45,148 bases of DNA, taken from CAZUZS01 sp964624795 (GTDB taxonomy: Bacteria > Calditrichota > Calditrichia > RBG-13-44-9). Below, one piece after another: positions 45,041 through 45,148 of this stretch. The notes under the pieces were generated by a model that saw only the letters and a program-made list of their open reading frames with translations, made no database searches and was not told where the DNA came from. Numbering within the stretch: position 1 is the first letter of the stretch; each line of letters begins with the position of its first letter. Both the position numbers and the translations under genes were made by a program. The stretch lies in assembly GCA_964624795.1 (NCBI GenBank), contig CAZUZS010000039.1, forward strand, positions 1-45,148, written 5' to 3'.

Positions 45041-45148
45041 TTATTTTGCTTCTTTAATAAGCCGGATGGCCTCCGCCGAAGCTTCTCTTATCTGACCAAA
45101 GTCCTGTGAATTTATCCAATCCGGTTTAACCATCCAGCTTCCGCCACA
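45041..45148 (-). CDS. C-terminal end of a KDPG-type aldolase (5' part outside window)
   Basis: The last 35 residues of a gene enter from the right edge and stop at TAA 45041-45043. CGGSWMVKPDWINSQDFGQI and the following REASAEAIRLIKEAK match the C-terminus of 2-keto-3-deoxy-6-phosphogluconate aldolases (Eda), where GGSW lies in the phosphate-binding end of the barrel. The enzyme splits KDPG to pyruvate and glyceraldehyde 3-phosphate in the Entner-Doudoroff or uronate pathways. The assignment rests on a short piece, and related 2-keto-3-deoxy aldolases share it. It lies 66 bases upstream of the small membrane protein gene on the same strand. Confidence 0.65.
   Translation of the reverse strand, partial: CGGSWMVKPDWINSQDFGQIREASAEAIRLIKEAK

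Overview
The window looks like chromosomal DNA of a Gram-negative, probably environmental bacterium. Several genes make outer-membrane or exported proteins. The HU-like protein at 20212-20598 belongs to a divergent family best known from Bacteroidota and relatives, which points towards the FCB group (Bacteroidota, Ignavibacteria, Calditrichota and neighbours). That placement is inference. There is no rRNA, tRNA or CRISPR array to fix it. Three 100-base N runs (4535-4634, 20709-20808, 33831-33930) are scaffold gaps; they remove the start of cusA, part of a tandem repeat and the end of a response regulator.

Region 1 (1-14.2 kb) is a copper/silver-type metal resistance island. It holds a Cys/His membrane protein, a CusCBA-type tripartite RND efflux system (outer-membrane channel, adaptor with two heavy-metal-binding domains, pump), an RseC-like protein, a secreted protein that is about one quarter methionine, a His-rich CopB-type P1B-ATPase and an outer-membrane barrel with a His/Gly/Met loop. 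A VapBC-type toxin-antitoxin pair sits in the middle on the opposite strand, and a secreted SRPBCC protein is divergent at the left edge. Two upstream regions 8.4 kb apart share an ATTCTRCA box and may form one metal-responsive regulon. CusCBA would move metal from periplasm to outside, CopB from cytoplasm to periplasm, and the Met-rich protein would bind it in between.

Region 2 (14.4-20.6 kb) holds a small DUF2892-type membrane protein and, on the minus strand, a citrate-cleavage cluster: an isocitrate-dehydrogenase family enzyme, a fused citrate lyase gamma-beta (CitD-CitE) protein, the alpha subunit CitF and an HD-fold protein whose HD motif is altered. The HU-like gene follows on the plus strand.

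Region 3 (20.6-24.5 kb) is a lower-GC mosaic: a tandem repeat broken by a scaffold gap, hairpin repeats, a sodium/calcium antiporter behind a strongly palindromic leader, the wreck of a restriction-modification gene, and an unknown AT-rich gene that may carry an in-frame stop near its start.

Region 4 (24.5-43.4 kb) is a signalling block, all on the plus strand: a 2035-residue membrane hybrid histidine kinase (seven PAS, one GAF), an 859-residue REC-PAS4 kinase of the NarX/DesK type with its NarL-type regulator, a CheW and a methyl-accepting chemoreceptor with no CheA, and a 1835-residue soluble hybrid kinase (nine PAS, one GAF) whose N-terminal receiver lacks its phospho-acceptor aspartate. 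The right end carries, on the minus strand, an NmrA-like oxidoreductase, a small membrane protein and the C-terminal end of a KDPG-type aldolase.
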